Source: Apostichopus japonicus
Taxonomy: Eukaryota; Echinodermata; Holothuroidea; Aspidochirotida; Stichopodidae
NCBI RefSeq assembly: GCF_037975245.1
Contig: NC_092578.1
Location: forward strand, 11,824,321-11,888,320
DNA: 64,000 nucleotides
Direction of reading: 5' to 3'
The notes beneath the pieces were generated by a model that saw only the letters and a list, made by a program, of their open reading frames with translations, was not told the origin of the DNA and ran no database searches. Below, piece after piece: positions 13,274-28,200 of this stretch; the stretch's first letter is position 1; the number at the start of each line of letters is the position of its first letter. The translations under genes were made by a program, and so were the position numbers.

Positions 13274-13519
13274 ATAAGACCAAGGTTGCGGAGATGAAAT
13301 GCAGGATTTCGAGATATTAAGGTAATGTGATCATTTAACGACATGTTGGCATCAAATATGGTACCCAGATTCCGCACTTGATGTTGTTCCGTTGTTGATG
13401 TAGTTATGTTTGTGGTACCAATACGAAGGTGAGGAATTTTTACTTTTCACGCTGCTGTTTTGATCCAAAAACAAGGAATTCAGATTTGTCATCGTTTAAT
13501 TTCGTTTCGTTAAATTTTG

Positions 13520-14010
13520 CGTCATCCAAAAGTTTACAAGGTTTCACTATTTGGCCTCTGGTGACCCCAAATGACCATTGACCTTCCTACAAAACAATAC
13601 GTTTCTTTTCCTTAATGTGGTTCTTCTACTCACGAAATAGGAGATTGGTCTAAGCTTCCCTTCTTGAGATAATGTGTTTACAAAGTTTTCACTATTTGGC
13701 CCTTGGTGACTCCAAAAGACCTTTGACCTCCACACAAAACAATAAGTTTCTTCTACTCAATGGGGTTCTTCTACTCCCCAAATATAAGATTGGTCCAAGC
13801 CTCTCTTCTTGAAATATCGTGTTTACAAGTTTTTCACTATTTGGCCCCTCGTGAACCCAAAATGACGTTTGACCTCCCTACAAGACTCAAGCTTCCCTTC
13901 TTGAGATATAGTGTTTACAAGCCAGTAGTCACGCACACACACACGCACGCACACGCATGCCATCACAATCGCATAGATTCCTTCGGCCTTCAGCAAGGCA
14001 TCAAATAAGA
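13520..14010. repeat. TGACC-motif dispersed repeat with CA-rich 3' end
   Basis: Two to three degenerate units contain CACTATTTGGCC, (T)TGACCTCC and TTCTTGAGATAT motifs. They end in a CA-rich stretch (13,930-13,955) followed by CATCACAATCGCATAGATTCC. The same order, including the tail, occurs at 53,740-55,520 and in part at 57,960-58,290. The nuclear-receptor-like motif is degenerate here (for example GACCTTTGACCTCC near 13,720). Confidence 0.8.
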
Positions 14011-16173
14011 TACGTACTAGGATGTGCACGATTGGTAACTACTTCAGTACCCAATGGATGGAAAGCTAAGATCCTAGGTAACAGTTCCGTTCGAATTACG
14101 TTAAGAAAAATCCAGACAAAACAACGTATGATGCTGACACTTTGGATGGTAGAATGAGAAGGAAGGGCATTGACTGAAGGGGTCGGTCACAGAGGGCGCT
14201 GTGTTATAAGGTTACCCAGAGCTATATCCTCTGAGGTTACCAGTTCATTCTAGGCATGGTAGAAGAAAGGAGCTAAGGTTGTGGGGAGATAGGTAAGCGA
14301 GGAGTGAAGTAAATATATGAAAGAACAATTAATCATCATGGCCAGGTAATGTAACAGCAATCACTTTTGGAATGTCAACAAGTGCAATCAAATTAAAAGA
14401 AGCACATCTAGTGCATCAAGAACATAATACCACCATAAAATGAATTGAGAAACAGGAGCTTAAAGTTTGCTTTGTATTTGAGCCTGAATGAAAAACCTAA
14501 ATAGAATGTATAAATGGAGTATACATTGAGTATAAAAGGTGGGTAATAGAATGTGTATAGAGACTCAAGTGGTACTGAAGTGTAAAATAGAGAAAGATTT
14601 TGTGAACATGGTCGCACCTATTCAACAGTCCTTAGAAACAAAGCTGAGGATTTAACACTTGAAGTGCTATTCTGGTGGCAGAACCTTTACCACTAGGGAA
14701 CAACACCTGATGCCCAGACACATATTGTTTGGCCACTCCTGTTGTAAACAAGATTGCTGCAATTGGTCAAATCGGATCATGTGATGTACACCTGCCATGG
14801 TACCCTAGAAACTAGTGCAAGCAAGCGCCAGGCTTGGTACGGCACTAACTACTGGCTGTATTGATAACATATACCATACCACACTATGTAGTTGATGTCG
14901 TAGATGAGGTTCAAATTGAATTAAATGCTGTATTGTGGTAAAGGGTTCATAAATACATTATACAATTTATAATTGACTGGCATATCATAGTAATTGGTGA
15001 AGCATCAAATTCACAGCACACAGCAGCTAAGCAAAAATGCCACAGTTATCAAGTAAAGTTGTGAAAGCAAATTTAATACCATGACATCACAAACCACCCA
15101 CTCTTTATAAAAAACACTTATCTTGACTTGAAAATTAATCTATATTGTTAGCTGAGAATTCCATCTAAATATCAAGTTCTTTACTCTAGATTTGTTTGAT
15201 TGAATGTACTTTTTTTTAAATGGCTGTAACTTGGATTGGATTCTACCAGGGAGTGCATCACAGTAGATGATGTCATCACATCAGGTGTTCTAGTGTAATA
15301 AATCTGGAATGATTGCTTCAATTGTTCTCTGTATTTTGAACTTCATCAGAAAATTTTGAAGAAATCTTTTTTTCCTCTGTGAGCAAGTGAGTTCAATGTT
15401 ACATAAAAAACCAAAACATCCAGCCTGCTGTTGCCAGATGCAGAAACAAAATATGATAATTTATTAAAGCTTCATATCTTTGCCATATGAAATGCTATGA
15501 GGACCTAAGGATGGAAACATTTCCAGAACATTTGAAGTAATATCCTTTCAGATCAAGACAGGTATAAGATGTGAACCATTTAGTCACGAACAAATGGGAG
15601 GGGGGAGGGGGAATCTGCTTTACACCTTGCAAATAAATGACATACATAGTTTGTATATTCCTTTAAACTGTCACAACAGACAAATTAGCATGTAAGATTA
15701 TATTGTCAAATAGACAAAAGTATGAGTGACAGTAGCAGTCTACTGTACACATATACATTTAGTACACTAAGATCAGTAAATGAAGTGTTTCATGAAGACA
15801 AATTGCAATACAATACCCCAAAGCTACACTTGCAATGGTAGAAAACACCTACAGATGTTCCTAGAACAATCTAGAATAGAATACAATGTACAAATCAACA
15901 TAAAATGCACACTTGTGTGTCAGTTTTCTCAGAGATATGTATTTTCATTTACCTTGGTCTAGGCTGCAAGACTTGTCGGCAGTATGTAAAACACACACTA
16001 TAGTGTCAGTTTCCTCACGGATAAACTTGCCTTTAACTAAGGCTAGACTACGAAACTTCCACAGCAAATAAATTTAGGTTAAACCAATCATTCGTTATGT
16101 TATTAAGTCATTGAGGTATTTCTGCATTATCATCATCATTGTTGTCATCACCGCCATCGTCCTCATCATCAGC
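14011..16173. other. Unassigned sequence downstream of HROB
   Basis: AT-rich, no sustained open frame and no domain recognised. Part of it is probably the HROB 3' UTR on the minus strand. A CAT/CATC-rich microsatellite lies at about 16,125-16,170. Confidence 0.5.
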
Positions 16174-16229
16174 TTAGTAGTCTTCAAATAACTCATCTTC
16201 AAATCCCTCAATAAAATCGGCAATAGACT
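16174..16229 (-). CDS. HROB: HROB terminal exon (acidic tail)
   Basis: Acceptor TTCTTTTCCATCAG is followed by two bases that complete a Glu codon with the phase-1 G of the previous exon. The tail SIADFIEGFEDELFEDY then ends at TAA. Short acidic C-termini with D/E-L-F patterns also occur in vertebrate HROB. The exact phase match is the main support. Confidence 0.8.
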
Positions 16230-19200
16230 CTGATGGAAAAGAAGAACAAAAGTTGAATTTGATCAGTATTCTCAGGCAAAATATTTCCTTATGACATAGG
16301 GGATAAGAAGAGGACAAAGGAAGAATAAGTTGAAGCATTCTTGGATGGAAGTTTGTCTCATGACATAGGAGATAAGAGGACAACAGCATGTTTGGCTTTG
16401 TTTTAACAACAAGAGTATTTCACTCCTTCCCTGACCCACATCAATATTCAATTCCCCTCAGCTCAGAGCACACACAAACCTTTCTGCAAAATCCTATCCC
16501 ACGATAAGTAACTGTTCCATGGACCATCCCACACTGACATTACCATCAGTTCCACTAGATGAAACATGTTACATCATAATCTTTCAATCCCTGCAAAACA
16601 ACTTACTCTGAAATTCCCAAACAGAAATGTTTACACATCCACCTCTGCATCTGATGTCAACAAAGCTCTGAAGTTTAAGCATTGATAAGAAGCCTTTCTT
16701 AGGTTTCAGCAGAAATTCAAATGTGTGACATTAAGTTCCTGTCCAATTCAATTGGTATGAGATAGGATGGCATTAATTTGAACAACAACCATCCAGACAA
16801 TACACCTTGTAACTGATTTAGGAAATTTGCCATGTGTTTCTTCCCTTATATATTATTCAAACACCATTTGTGAAAGAATAATAGGCCAGTGGAAATTTCA
16901 TGCAGTTAATATGATGGTGATAAGAAGCCTTTCTTAGGTTTCAGCAGAAATTCAAATGTGTGACATTAAGTTCCTGTCCAATTCAATTGGTATGAGATAG
17001 GATGGCATTAATTTGAACAACAACCATCCAGACAATACACCTTGTAACTGATTTAGGAAATTTGCCATGTGTTTCTTCCCTTATATATTATTCAAACACC
17101 ATTTGTGAAAGAATAATAGGCCAGTGGAAATTTCATGCAGTTAATATGATGGTGATGCCCCTTCCAAGCATAATGCTGCACAATTAATGACTATAATATC
17201 TGTCATACATAATACAATGAAAGAAACTAACCTTCTAATGGAGTTGTGTCTAGTGGTTGCTCATGTCTATTGCCACTGTTACCAGGGAAAACATATTTCA
17301 TGTGATGTGGTTCCTTTCCAGAAGGTGTTAGGTAAATTCTCTTACTTTTTTCACTGTAAAGTTCATTGCTCTCTCGCTTAGGGTCTTCATAATTCTTCAA
17401 CAAGCCAGACGGAAACTTCTTGCCATTGTTACTATACATTCTCTTTCCAATTAATTTTGACTTTCCAAGATGGTTGCTTCCAAAACAAGCATCATTTTCA
17501 GAGCACTCACTAACTGTGATAGACTTTGCTGATGATTCTTGACTCAATATGTGTTCAGCAGGAAATATCTGGATGACATTTTGACAGGTAACATTGAGAT
17601 AATGATTACGAAGGGATGGGCTGAGGACACCAACCTGATGAGAAGGTGTAGAAACTTTGATATGATTTTGGTGCAGCAGTCAAAGATGTTTTTAAGCCCT
17701 ACACATAAGAACAAGACAATCACAAGCTACTTAATCCACCAGAATGAATAAATAATAACGAGTAAATGTTCATAATTTAACATTGTCTACAGCATATTTA
17801 CAGCCTTACCCGAATCCATATATGGCTTTATATTTTGGCTGAATAAAGAATTCATATGGCCAGATATAAATGCCAGATAAAAAGACTTGATATACATATC
17901 AAGTTTGATATGGTCAGATCTGACTTAAATTGTTATCCAGATATACATACTAAGTTTGATATGGCCGCATAAAGCCAGACAAAGCTTGATACAAACCAAT
18001 TTCAAATACACATTTATAGCTTGATAAGGCTATATAAAGCCAGATATACATTGCTCAAAGGGTCATCCAGATATAAATATAAACTTTGATATGGCCATAT
18101 ACAGTAGCTTGATATAAAACAATTCCAGATATAAATATTAAGTTTCATATGGCAATTTAAAGCCAAATATAACTACATGATATATCCAGATGTAAAGTTA
18201 AATAACATTGCTGTAAAACCTGTCAAATTTAATCAATTTCAGTCATGTTGTGTCCTTTTTTAAGGCCATACTTTTGGCTAGGAATGACCAATAACGACCA
18301 ATCCAAAACAATATTGCTTCTTTTTCTGTCAAACTTGGCGCTTCATGTAGTCTCTATTAATTGGTTTGATGGGCTACCATTGACCAATCAAAGCAAAGCT
18401 TACAGTACATACACCTTCAGACTGTAGAAGTTGCCTTGAAAGTGTACACTACAGTACATTGACTAACAACAACAACATGAACACCAGCTCAGCTTTTACC
18501 ATGATAAACTGCCAGGAAACAGTACCTTGCCCTAAGAACCAGACAAGATATAGGAAAAAACTTCTCACTCAGGAGAATATGAAAGAAAAATCTTCCAAAG
18601 AAGGCCAGCTGGGCAGTTTTGAAAACAAAACATGAGACTGGAAATTTGCTTAGGCCACGGCACACTGTAGTACTAACAGTAATATTGTACATCTACAACC
18701 ACAGTGTGTACAGGTAGGCCTACATTATGCCTATAGTGCTTAGTTTTAGTGCCAGTGCAAAGAAACTTGAACAAAGAAATGATTCTCATGAAGGTGAGAA
18801 AGGATAAATTTATGTTGATAATGATAGACATTGAAATTGTGAGGTCCATCATGGAAGGATCAATTGGTCCTAGCTGTAAACTGTCAACAGTTGGATCTTG
18901 TTGAAAACTGACTGAAAGGAAGGACTAGCTACTGTATACTAACTTAATCTTTTGTGTTTAGTTTACCATGCCTGTGATTATAAGAAGAATTTTACATAGA
19001 GAAATCTGTAGATGATATGTCTGTTCAGAAGAATAAGAGACAGCTCTGTTGCATGTTTCACATTCAAATTTCAATATGTTCAGGTGCGTATCCTGGGGGG
19101 GGGGGTTTGCGGGCACGTGCCCCCGGGTAAGAAAAAGAGGAGAGAAAAAAAGAGAGAAGAAAAAAGAGGGGGGGAAGAGGAGGAGAGGAAGGAAGGGAAA

Positions 19201-22200
19201 AGAAAAAGGAGACATGGAGGAGTAGAAGAAAAACGCCAAGACACCGGGAAGAGGAACAGTGACATCATAACAGTTCTGATCCCTATTATATACACAGGGT
19301 AGCCAGTGGCGGATCGAGGATTTCGGAAGGAGCGTGTGCCTCACCCTCCATTTTTGACGTTTCCATTTTTCCTCTCTCACTAATTTATATATATATACTA
19401 TATATGGTCTATCATAACGCGAGTGTGTGTACAGTATGGACGCCTTAAACAATTGTACAATTGTGCTATGAAACCAACTGTGGCTGGTCTCGAACTCGAC
19501 CGAGTTGTCAGGAAACATGACGCATTTCGGTATTAGACCAGGATCTGTATGCGAACTGCACTAGACCTATGTCCTTCAATGCAACACTGCCATCCAGAGA
19601 TAAAATGTTATACACACCGACCTGAATGCTAATTGTTACCCCAAACCTAGTACCGTAACTCGTACAATGAATCTAAAAATAAATTCTGCATGCGAATTGA
19701 GCACATCTCCTGTGAATATCATGTAGTGGATCCAAGGGCGTATCATGGGCGGGGAGGGGGGCTGGACGCATCACTTCTTGAGATTGTTCCCATCTGCATG
19801 AAACGTGCGCCCCACAACCCTATGCCCCACCCCTCTAATCGCTTCCCGATGAGTTACGAAACTTAATTAATGACCTTCGCCCGTAGTACCAAGACCTTGA
19901 CAATATCAGGCAACACACCACTTCGTTGATAACAAGTGATCGGGTTGTGTATTAGTGAAGTCTAGAGGTTGTGCACTGACCTTTACATGGAGTGTGACCA
20001 CTCCCGATTTTGCAATTTCCCAAGATCAGGCCCAAAAAATTACAAGGACACTGTACTGTTTGGAGATCTAGCAATATCTAGCGATATCTAGGGATGAAAA
20101 TCCCAAGATCTTCCATAAACCGAAGGCAGATAGAGAATCGAAGCCTTCAGTGTGTAATGAACTGAAACTGTGCGTCTTTCGAAATGAAAAGAATGTGGGG
20201 CATTGCACAAGAAACAGATAAAAGTTATTTATTTCAGTCTCATTTCAATTATTCAAATTTGTGAAGCAAACAGCAGATATCACATCATATCAGTGAGCAT
20301 GAAAATGGCGTTCCAGGATGAACAACCTCCAAACTGTCTATGTGTGTAGTACTAGTCATAGGCGTAGGAGCCCAATTTGATTTGGGGGGGGGGGCTGTAA
20401 GACTTGCTCAAAAAATATAACCAAAATTACATGCGTGCAACATGTACAGTATGTACATATCATATAGGCATGCTTCGGTTTCTACATTGCATGCCAAATT
20501 ACATACAATCATTTGCCGTGTTATTACCGAAATGGGGAAAGTAGTCGGGCAAGCTTAGAACTGTATTTTAATTACCCAGGAAATTTTTTTTAAACTATTG
20601 ATTTCCTATAGCTACATCATTGCAATTTATTTTTCTCTCAGCAGGTGTCTGAACAATTCTCAGCAAATTGCCCGAATTTTCACAAAAATATTTGGTTGGG
20701 GGGCTGTGTTCTGTTTCGGAAATATCTGGTATTTTTTCATTTCCGTCAACAAAGTTTTATAGTATCCGTTATCAGAGTTTTGAATATTTGTACACCAATA
20801 AATTAAAACTGAGTCTGAATTTTCGAAAATTGCCTGACCAACATTCTTCTTCAAACTTCCCTCTACTTGTGCAATTTTGACCGGTCTGTTAGGGGTTGAA
20901 GGGGGTTTTCTATATTGGTTGTCCATAGATGAAATTTTGTGCAACATTATGGGTATGTTTTGAAGTGAATTTATTAACAAGAAATATATTCAAATTCTGA
21001 ACAAATAATGGGCTTAAAACCTTGAAAAGTGGGGCTGACGGGTATTGTGGGCCGCGATGTAGAATCACCCACGAAAGCACTGATCCACATGAGATGCGAT
21101 GAGGTCGAACATGATTTGTGACTGGGGACAATCTTCAAAAAGGCTAGGGATGAAAAAAAAACTATTAGGAAATACTTGGTTCTCAGGCAAAAGTGTACAT
21201 CTGGTTGGTCATTTTCAAGCCCGAGAAGTGCCATTTCCGGTGATCTGGAGGGGGGATATCAAAACCAAAAACGTTCTTGTACAATGCGCGCAAACCGATG
21301 GTAGCGTAGCGCTCCGCTTAGATAGTAATTCGCGCCCCTCGGATAAGAAAATCCTGGATATGCGCGTGATGTTATTCATGAGAAAGGACATATGCATCTG
21401 AACATGCACAGTAACAGCAAATATAACATATTCAAATCATCTCCTTTGAGTTGAAAAAGAGATGAATGTATCTCTTGTATCTGAAACTTACAAAGTACAG
21501 TAATATTAGTGAATATTTGATACCTTGTTGTGTATATTAACTTTATTAAGTGTGAATTTTCACTATTTCTTGTCCGTTTTAAAGACAAATTAAGTTTTAG
21601 AGACAAATTATTCTTTCATGTTGTTGATAAATGACATTACAACTACATTACATTCAGCGGTAGTGTTATGAATGTAGCTGGGTATCAGTAGAGAGATTGA
21701 TGTTATGGTGGTGGCAAATGATATTGCCACAATGTGAAATGCAGTAATTTGCGATCCCTATAGTTGAGTACAATCATTTAGATATAGAAGATAACATTAT
21801 TCAAGAAAGGCAACTCTAAAGTCTTGAATCCACAGTACATTCACAGCAAGCAAATATTCTAATATTATCAAATATGGAAATTTGAAAGACAAACCAAAAA
21901 CCAACTTTAAAAAACATGCAATGATCATGTCATAGATCACCAACTATGGTCCTGTTTTGAGTATTAATGAAAGAATTATTATCATGACTACAACAATGGT
22001 TTTCACATAACAATGGGGATATTTCATATTTTACATTTCTTGTGTGTGATACTCTGTGCTGCTGGAATATTCCATCAGGAATGGTATGAATTCTATCAAA
22101 ATATTAACATATATTGGTTTTTTCTTTGGGGGGGGGGGTCTCTCAAGGTTTTGGTGTCAACTCAAAATATCAACCAAAAGTTGTTTGGTTTCTGACATCA

Positions 22201-25200
22201 TAATAGCAATATGTCATAAATATGCAAACTTTGTCCTTGAAGTTACATTTGCTTAAATAGATCTTAAATATATGATGTCACATTTGATCTACAGATAGAA
22301 TGTGAGGTTAGACGCACACTGAAAATCATAGAGTTGTACTCACAACAGGTTATCGACTATGTCACTGATAAAATCTGTTGATGTTGCCATTCTTGAGGTT
22401 CAGTGACTTCATGCCACAGAAGAGAATTCTAGGAAGCCATGGTTTATACTATCAAGATATGTTTTGAAGTTGACCACGGTACAAGTTTATCTGTCTCTTA
22501 ACCTCTGATGACACGTGATGCAGACTACTAGTTACTATGATATGGTCCCATACCATATAGTATGAAGCTGCCACTCTGTATTTATGTATATGGGATAAAG
22601 CAATCCTTTAGAAGGGGAGCATCTGGTATGTCATAAAGAATCAAGTTTGCTATTCCCAAGGCAACCAAATCCTATCCATGTTATGATCATTGAGGATTAG
22701 TACAACCTTTAATATTATCAAACCTACCCTAAACAACATGTTCTGACAATTAAAAGTTCATTTACTTTTTATCCAAATGTATTCCCAGCATCTGATTACT
22801 TTGTCAAGATAGAACACAAAAACCGGGTGGCAAACAAGTTATTGAGAAGCAGGAACTCTCACTTACAGCATTTACCTGTTTCAAGAGTAGGACACATCCT
22901 GGTTTCAGATTACTTGAGTATTCTTCCATCAGTTGCCTGTGCAATGTACCCTGCATCTCACCAGTAGGATCTTTAAAAGTAACAACTGCATCGTGGACAT
23001 GGAAGGTAATCAGCTTAATCATCACACAGATGTGCGGTACTTTGTTTCGATGAAGCTGTTTCATGCTAGCCTGAGGTTGAAAATTATACCTTCATAAGTC
23101 AGCAAGTTAGGACAGTATGAATTCCAGTGATAAAACGTATGATATGAAACACACAGCATAACATATGATACCTTGGTGGTCAGCAGTTTAAGAGCATAAA
23201 GACTTGTGACACAAATTATAGAATGATACACACAGAAAGGTGACATAACATATGATACCTTCACAGTCAGCAGGTTACTGCAGAATGAAGACCAGTGATA
23301 CAAGTACAGACAGATTCACAGAACATGGTGTCATATCATATCATACCTTGAGAGTCAGTGAGTCCAGACAGAAAAGAGACCAGTAATAGAAGTATTGAAA
23401 ACTAGGTAAAGAATGGAACTATTTTTATTGTGATAGGTTTACCTTTTTCAAAACAGATGCAATATTGTGCTGGGACAAGAACAATTTGGGCTTTTTCCCC
23501 TCCAACCCCATTTCTGCTTTCATGGTAACCCAAGCTCCTTGATTAAAATCATCCATTCCAAAGTCTTGTGAGCTTTTTCCATCCTAAAATGAAAAATATG
23601 AAACCCTATGAGAAAATTGCCTCAACTATATATGAAGAGAGTCTGTTAAAGAAACTAAAAAATATAAAAGAAGATCACACACACCCTTTTCATAGTCATA
23701 TCATTTTCAACAGATCCAGGATACGATTACAGGTGCCCAATACTAAAACGTCCAGGTTCTGTAATTCTTTCTTACCTGAGGCAACACACTTATTTAACTC
23801 GCGTGCAAAGCGATCTGGCCACAGTGTGTGATCTGTCACTTGCAGCCCTCTGTGCTGCCTGTTACTGTTCTGGTTCTGCTTATTTAGTTTTATTCTCGTA
23901 GCTGTTCACTTATAGTTTACTTATTGTATGATTATGTTTATATTCACTATTGTTTTATGTTTACTGTCGACAGGAAATAAGTTCCGTTTTCTGTTTTCTG
24001 AAATGGACAATAAATTTTCTATCTATCTTTATATTCATCTTAAAATGATCTTAAGTTCTCAGATATTGCATTCTTGAAATAATGCAAGACTCACAGTTGG
24101 CATGAACTGCCACCTCCTTTTATCAGTTTTCTTAATGTTGACATTGGAAACTCATTGCAACATCCATAGATTTACCACAACACAAATTATGCCATTACAT
24201 GCAGAAAAAATCTACATTAATGTAGGGCCACAAGGGTTAAACTCATTCAAGGTATATTTCTCATTGTTAGTATGCAAGGAAATGTCAATAGGTGGATCTA
24301 CCTATTAAGTATGAAGTTTTAATCTGCAATGATTAAACTCAAACCTTCAATGATATTTACCCCTGTCTGTGCTTCTTCTTTCTCTTCTTTCAAAGGAGAC
24401 AATTTGATGCTTGCAAGCTCTTGTCCTGTTGACTAAACCAAAAAGTAATGATATAACAATAAGCGTTTTTGTCAGAATAGAGAGCAGTGATCCACTGGAG
24501 ATGGTGCAGGTGCAGTGCAAAGTCAAGTCTTCAATGTAACACAGACCGAGCTGAATTACTACATATAAAACTGACATTGTACGGATGACAGTGGGATACC
24601 GCAGGTAAAAGTTACATACTGCAGGTAGCAGTGACTTATTTGCAGGCCGCAGTGACATATTACTGACAGCAGTGACTTACTGCAGGCCACAGTGACTACT
24701 GCAGGTGGCAGTGACATACTGCAGAAGGCAGTGAATTACTGCAGGCGGCATGGGCATTTGCAAGGGAGAGTGTCAAAGTAGTAAAATAAATGTGCAAGAA
24801 ATATGTCAAAATGCTAAAACTTTGCCCCCTCAAACCCACATTGGGAATGTCAAATACATTCCAATAAAATTGAATTCTTCTCTCAAATATATTTTATGCT
24901 TAAGTTGAACATTTGTTAAATGAAAATGTTAACAGTCAAAGTCCCCAGGATCCCTACCAGGGCTTAGAAAACATTCCTGAGAAAGTCTTGTTGTAACATG
25001 TAATTTTCTTGCTTTAAACTTTCTACAAGAGAACAAGTGTCCGAAATGCTTAAGCTGTTAAGGCCTTGCCCTGGGTCCACTTTAGGGCTCTGAGATATGA
25101 TACTCCACACAGTAACATAAAAGTAATTCCTCTTTCTGACATGTTAATATGTGCTTCAATTTTTGTAGCAAGAGGCCTTCTTGAGGTGTCAAATATTAAG

Positions 25201-28200
25201 AATTGCTCACCCAAGTGAACTTTGATTGGGCACTCCTTTGGAGGCCCATTTACATTTCTGCCACTCCCGAGCCCCAGACACAAAATTGAAACAGTTCAAC
25301 CTTCCCAAATCTCACTATTCCTAGACACCCCTCTAATCTGCATAAATGTTTATGGTAATGATTAACTCTTTTATGGTAAGCTGGTTAATTCTTTGGACAA
25401 ACCGGTTATTGAAAAACTGAAGTATGCTTGCCGCCCTCTTGACTTTGTCAGCAGATGCCCATGTGGTGATATACTGCAGGCAGCAGTGACATACTCTGAC
25501 CAGGATTACTGTAATGCAGAGAGCTTTGCAGTACCTTTTGTATATATGTATGTATGTATGTATTGTTAGATCATCCTGCAAGCAGGAACTCGTGAAGAAG
25601 CCTCATTGGCTTAATCAAAGACGCAAGCAGACCGAAGTCAGTCTCTTAGATTCATATTTAATTTTTAAAAATTATCTAAAAAACTAATGCACAATACCGA
25701 CACCATGTGTACCAGCATGGAAGGAAATTATGTAAAAAATAACATCCAGTTATGTAACATCCAGAGACAGCACAAAACTTTTCTCTTACCAGTTTAGGCA
25801 AAATTCCCGCTGGTCCTGGGAACTTTCGACAGCTTCTGATCTGCCTGCCCATTCTTGGTCCTGTGGGAGTCTTACAAAGCTGGGCAACCCTGGGAGTAAA
25901 AACTGGAAGTTGTGGGGATGAAAACTGCTCAGGAGTATAGCTGGCAGGTTTGTGCCTGACAGATGAGTTATCTGGCACACTATTCCCTGGTGTTATACAA
26001 TTCCATGTAGGTTTATTTGTACTGACAGGTGATGTGGTGCATCTAATTCCAGCCAGTGGTGTCCTTGCCTGACAGGAGGATAATTGGCTTTGGCTATTTG
26101 AGGATGACTTAAGTTGGGGAGTGAAACTTGAAGCTCTCTGAATGCTGGTTGCATTAGCAATGCATGCTGTGTGTCCTCTTGAGGTTCCTTTCTTTTGAAA
26201 CTGACTGATAGGTGGAGGGAGATTTCCAGAAACATTGTTATCACCATTTTTTAGTGTTTTTCTTTGTGATGGCAATTTGTCGACAGTTAAATGAGCTTTA
26301 TCAGGATTTATACTGACATTTTTGATCAATTCAAAGGAGGTGGGGCAATCATTTACATTCTGAACAATTGGACTAGTTCCATCTTGAGATGGTGAAGTAT
26401 TCCTAGAATCAATCTCTGGTGCTGTTGCTTTAAACACTTTACAAGCTGTAGCAGTATCATTACCTTTATTAGTTTGAGATTCAGATAGTACTTCAACAGC
26501 CACCATGGAGGAGCTGATAACTTTCCTTTTGAATGGTTGTGATTTTGTATGAATATTCCTCACAGAAAGGGGTAGCACAGCAGTACTTGTACTTGATGCA
26601 ATCTGTAAACAAGTTGCCTTAGTTTGAATTACACCAAATTGTTTGTTGCTTTGGTTTTCCAGATTAGCTAAGTAGCTCTTCCTTCTGTCGGATGAGCTCT
26701 CTGGGTCAGTTGATACATGCCTTGAGTCTGATATGGAAGGACGCATCCGGAATTTTGAGTCAAGTCTTTGTGAAGTCGTACATGGGCTCTCATTTACCAT
26801 AGTGGGTGTGCAGTCTTTCTCAAAGGACCAAGGTATGAAGCCTGTAAGTTGAGACCCACTGTTGAACTCCTTTGGTGTGTGTAATATATTCTCCTTACTG
26901 CCATCCTTTGAACTTCTGGTTTTACCATTGTCTGTGTTAAAATCCTCCCACAAATCCTGAAGAGAAATTAATTTGAAAGCATCTTTGATTCTTACCAGTT
27001 ACCACTGTTGTGGGACTTGAGTACATTTTTCCAGGACTTGGACGTGTAAAGCCTGGGCTCAAATTTTCAGGACTTGGGCATGGAACAGAAAGAAATCTGA
27101 CCAAGACCAAAACAAATGCAGCAAATTAAGTCAGCTTATTGTATAAGTTACTTTCCCTGAATAAATACACTAATAAACTCACTCTGATGCAACATTCTGA
27201 TGCAACATGAAACACTATCCTTCTTTTTAACAAGGCTTTGTTGAATTAATAAGGAATTTGGGCTTTGAACACTACCCTAGAAGAATTCTACTTTTGAAGG
27301 TGCCATATGGGCGATAAAAATTTAGCAGTCTTGTGACATTTTAGTAAAGTAAAAATATATATACATATAATATATTCTCCCAGACTTACAGTATGAGGGA
27401 TATGAAACTACAAATTGATCATTTCATTGAATCACCAGTTACACAATTGGGGAGGGGCAGAAACATACTCCTGTTCAACTGTCAAAAATGGGGGATCCTC
27501 TGTCCCCACCAATGATACTTCCCTATATAATGTAGGAGGGGCAAGTGGGTGGTTTGTTGTGGAAGTTTATTGTTAGCTAGTCTGACTATTTTTTTCCCGA
27601 TGTTTTTTTCATTATGCAATTATTTAAAAAAGAAACTGTTTGCCCTGCTTTCCTTTAATATCAATCTTATGTCTCCGGGTATATATTAGCGAGGCAGGCA
27701 GCATATGGCCCATCACACCACATCTAATATATTTGCCAACATCTATTGTGGCAGTGACAAGCAAGAAGGTAGTAAGATCCCATTCAGAGAGTCTTTGGCA
27801 ATGACCCAACCAGTAATTAATTTTTTCTTGGACATGAATCACTCCAACTAGGACTTAGAAATCTCACAGGACTCGGACTCATATTCCAGGAACCCAGATG
27901 TGGGACTGTCACTCAGATGTTCTGGACTAGACTGATTGAAGTTAATACAGTAAGCACATACAAAGATCAACCTGCTTTTGAGAATTGAATGGATAAACAA
28001 AACTAGGGACTTCAAAAGAGAAAAAAATCATTACTTCTTAAAGCTGTGGAAGCTTGTGGTAACTGAAAGAACCCCATCTACAAGAAAATGACAGTGCCAT
28101 CCTTGAAACATCTCAATAGTAGTAAATGTATTGAGATGAAGATTATCACATCTACATAAACAAAAACTCCTTACCTCCTCCAACAAATTATTTCCATCTT

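Noticed and set aside
18958..19518. 186-codon minus-strand frame rich in Phe, Ser, Leu and Pro
   Set aside because: Mostly the complement of the purine tract and G run; low complexity, no domain.
19302..21367. Single hAT element starting with CAGTGGCGGATC
   Set aside because: No matching right terminus or 8-bp duplication was found, so only a terminus-like motif is reported.
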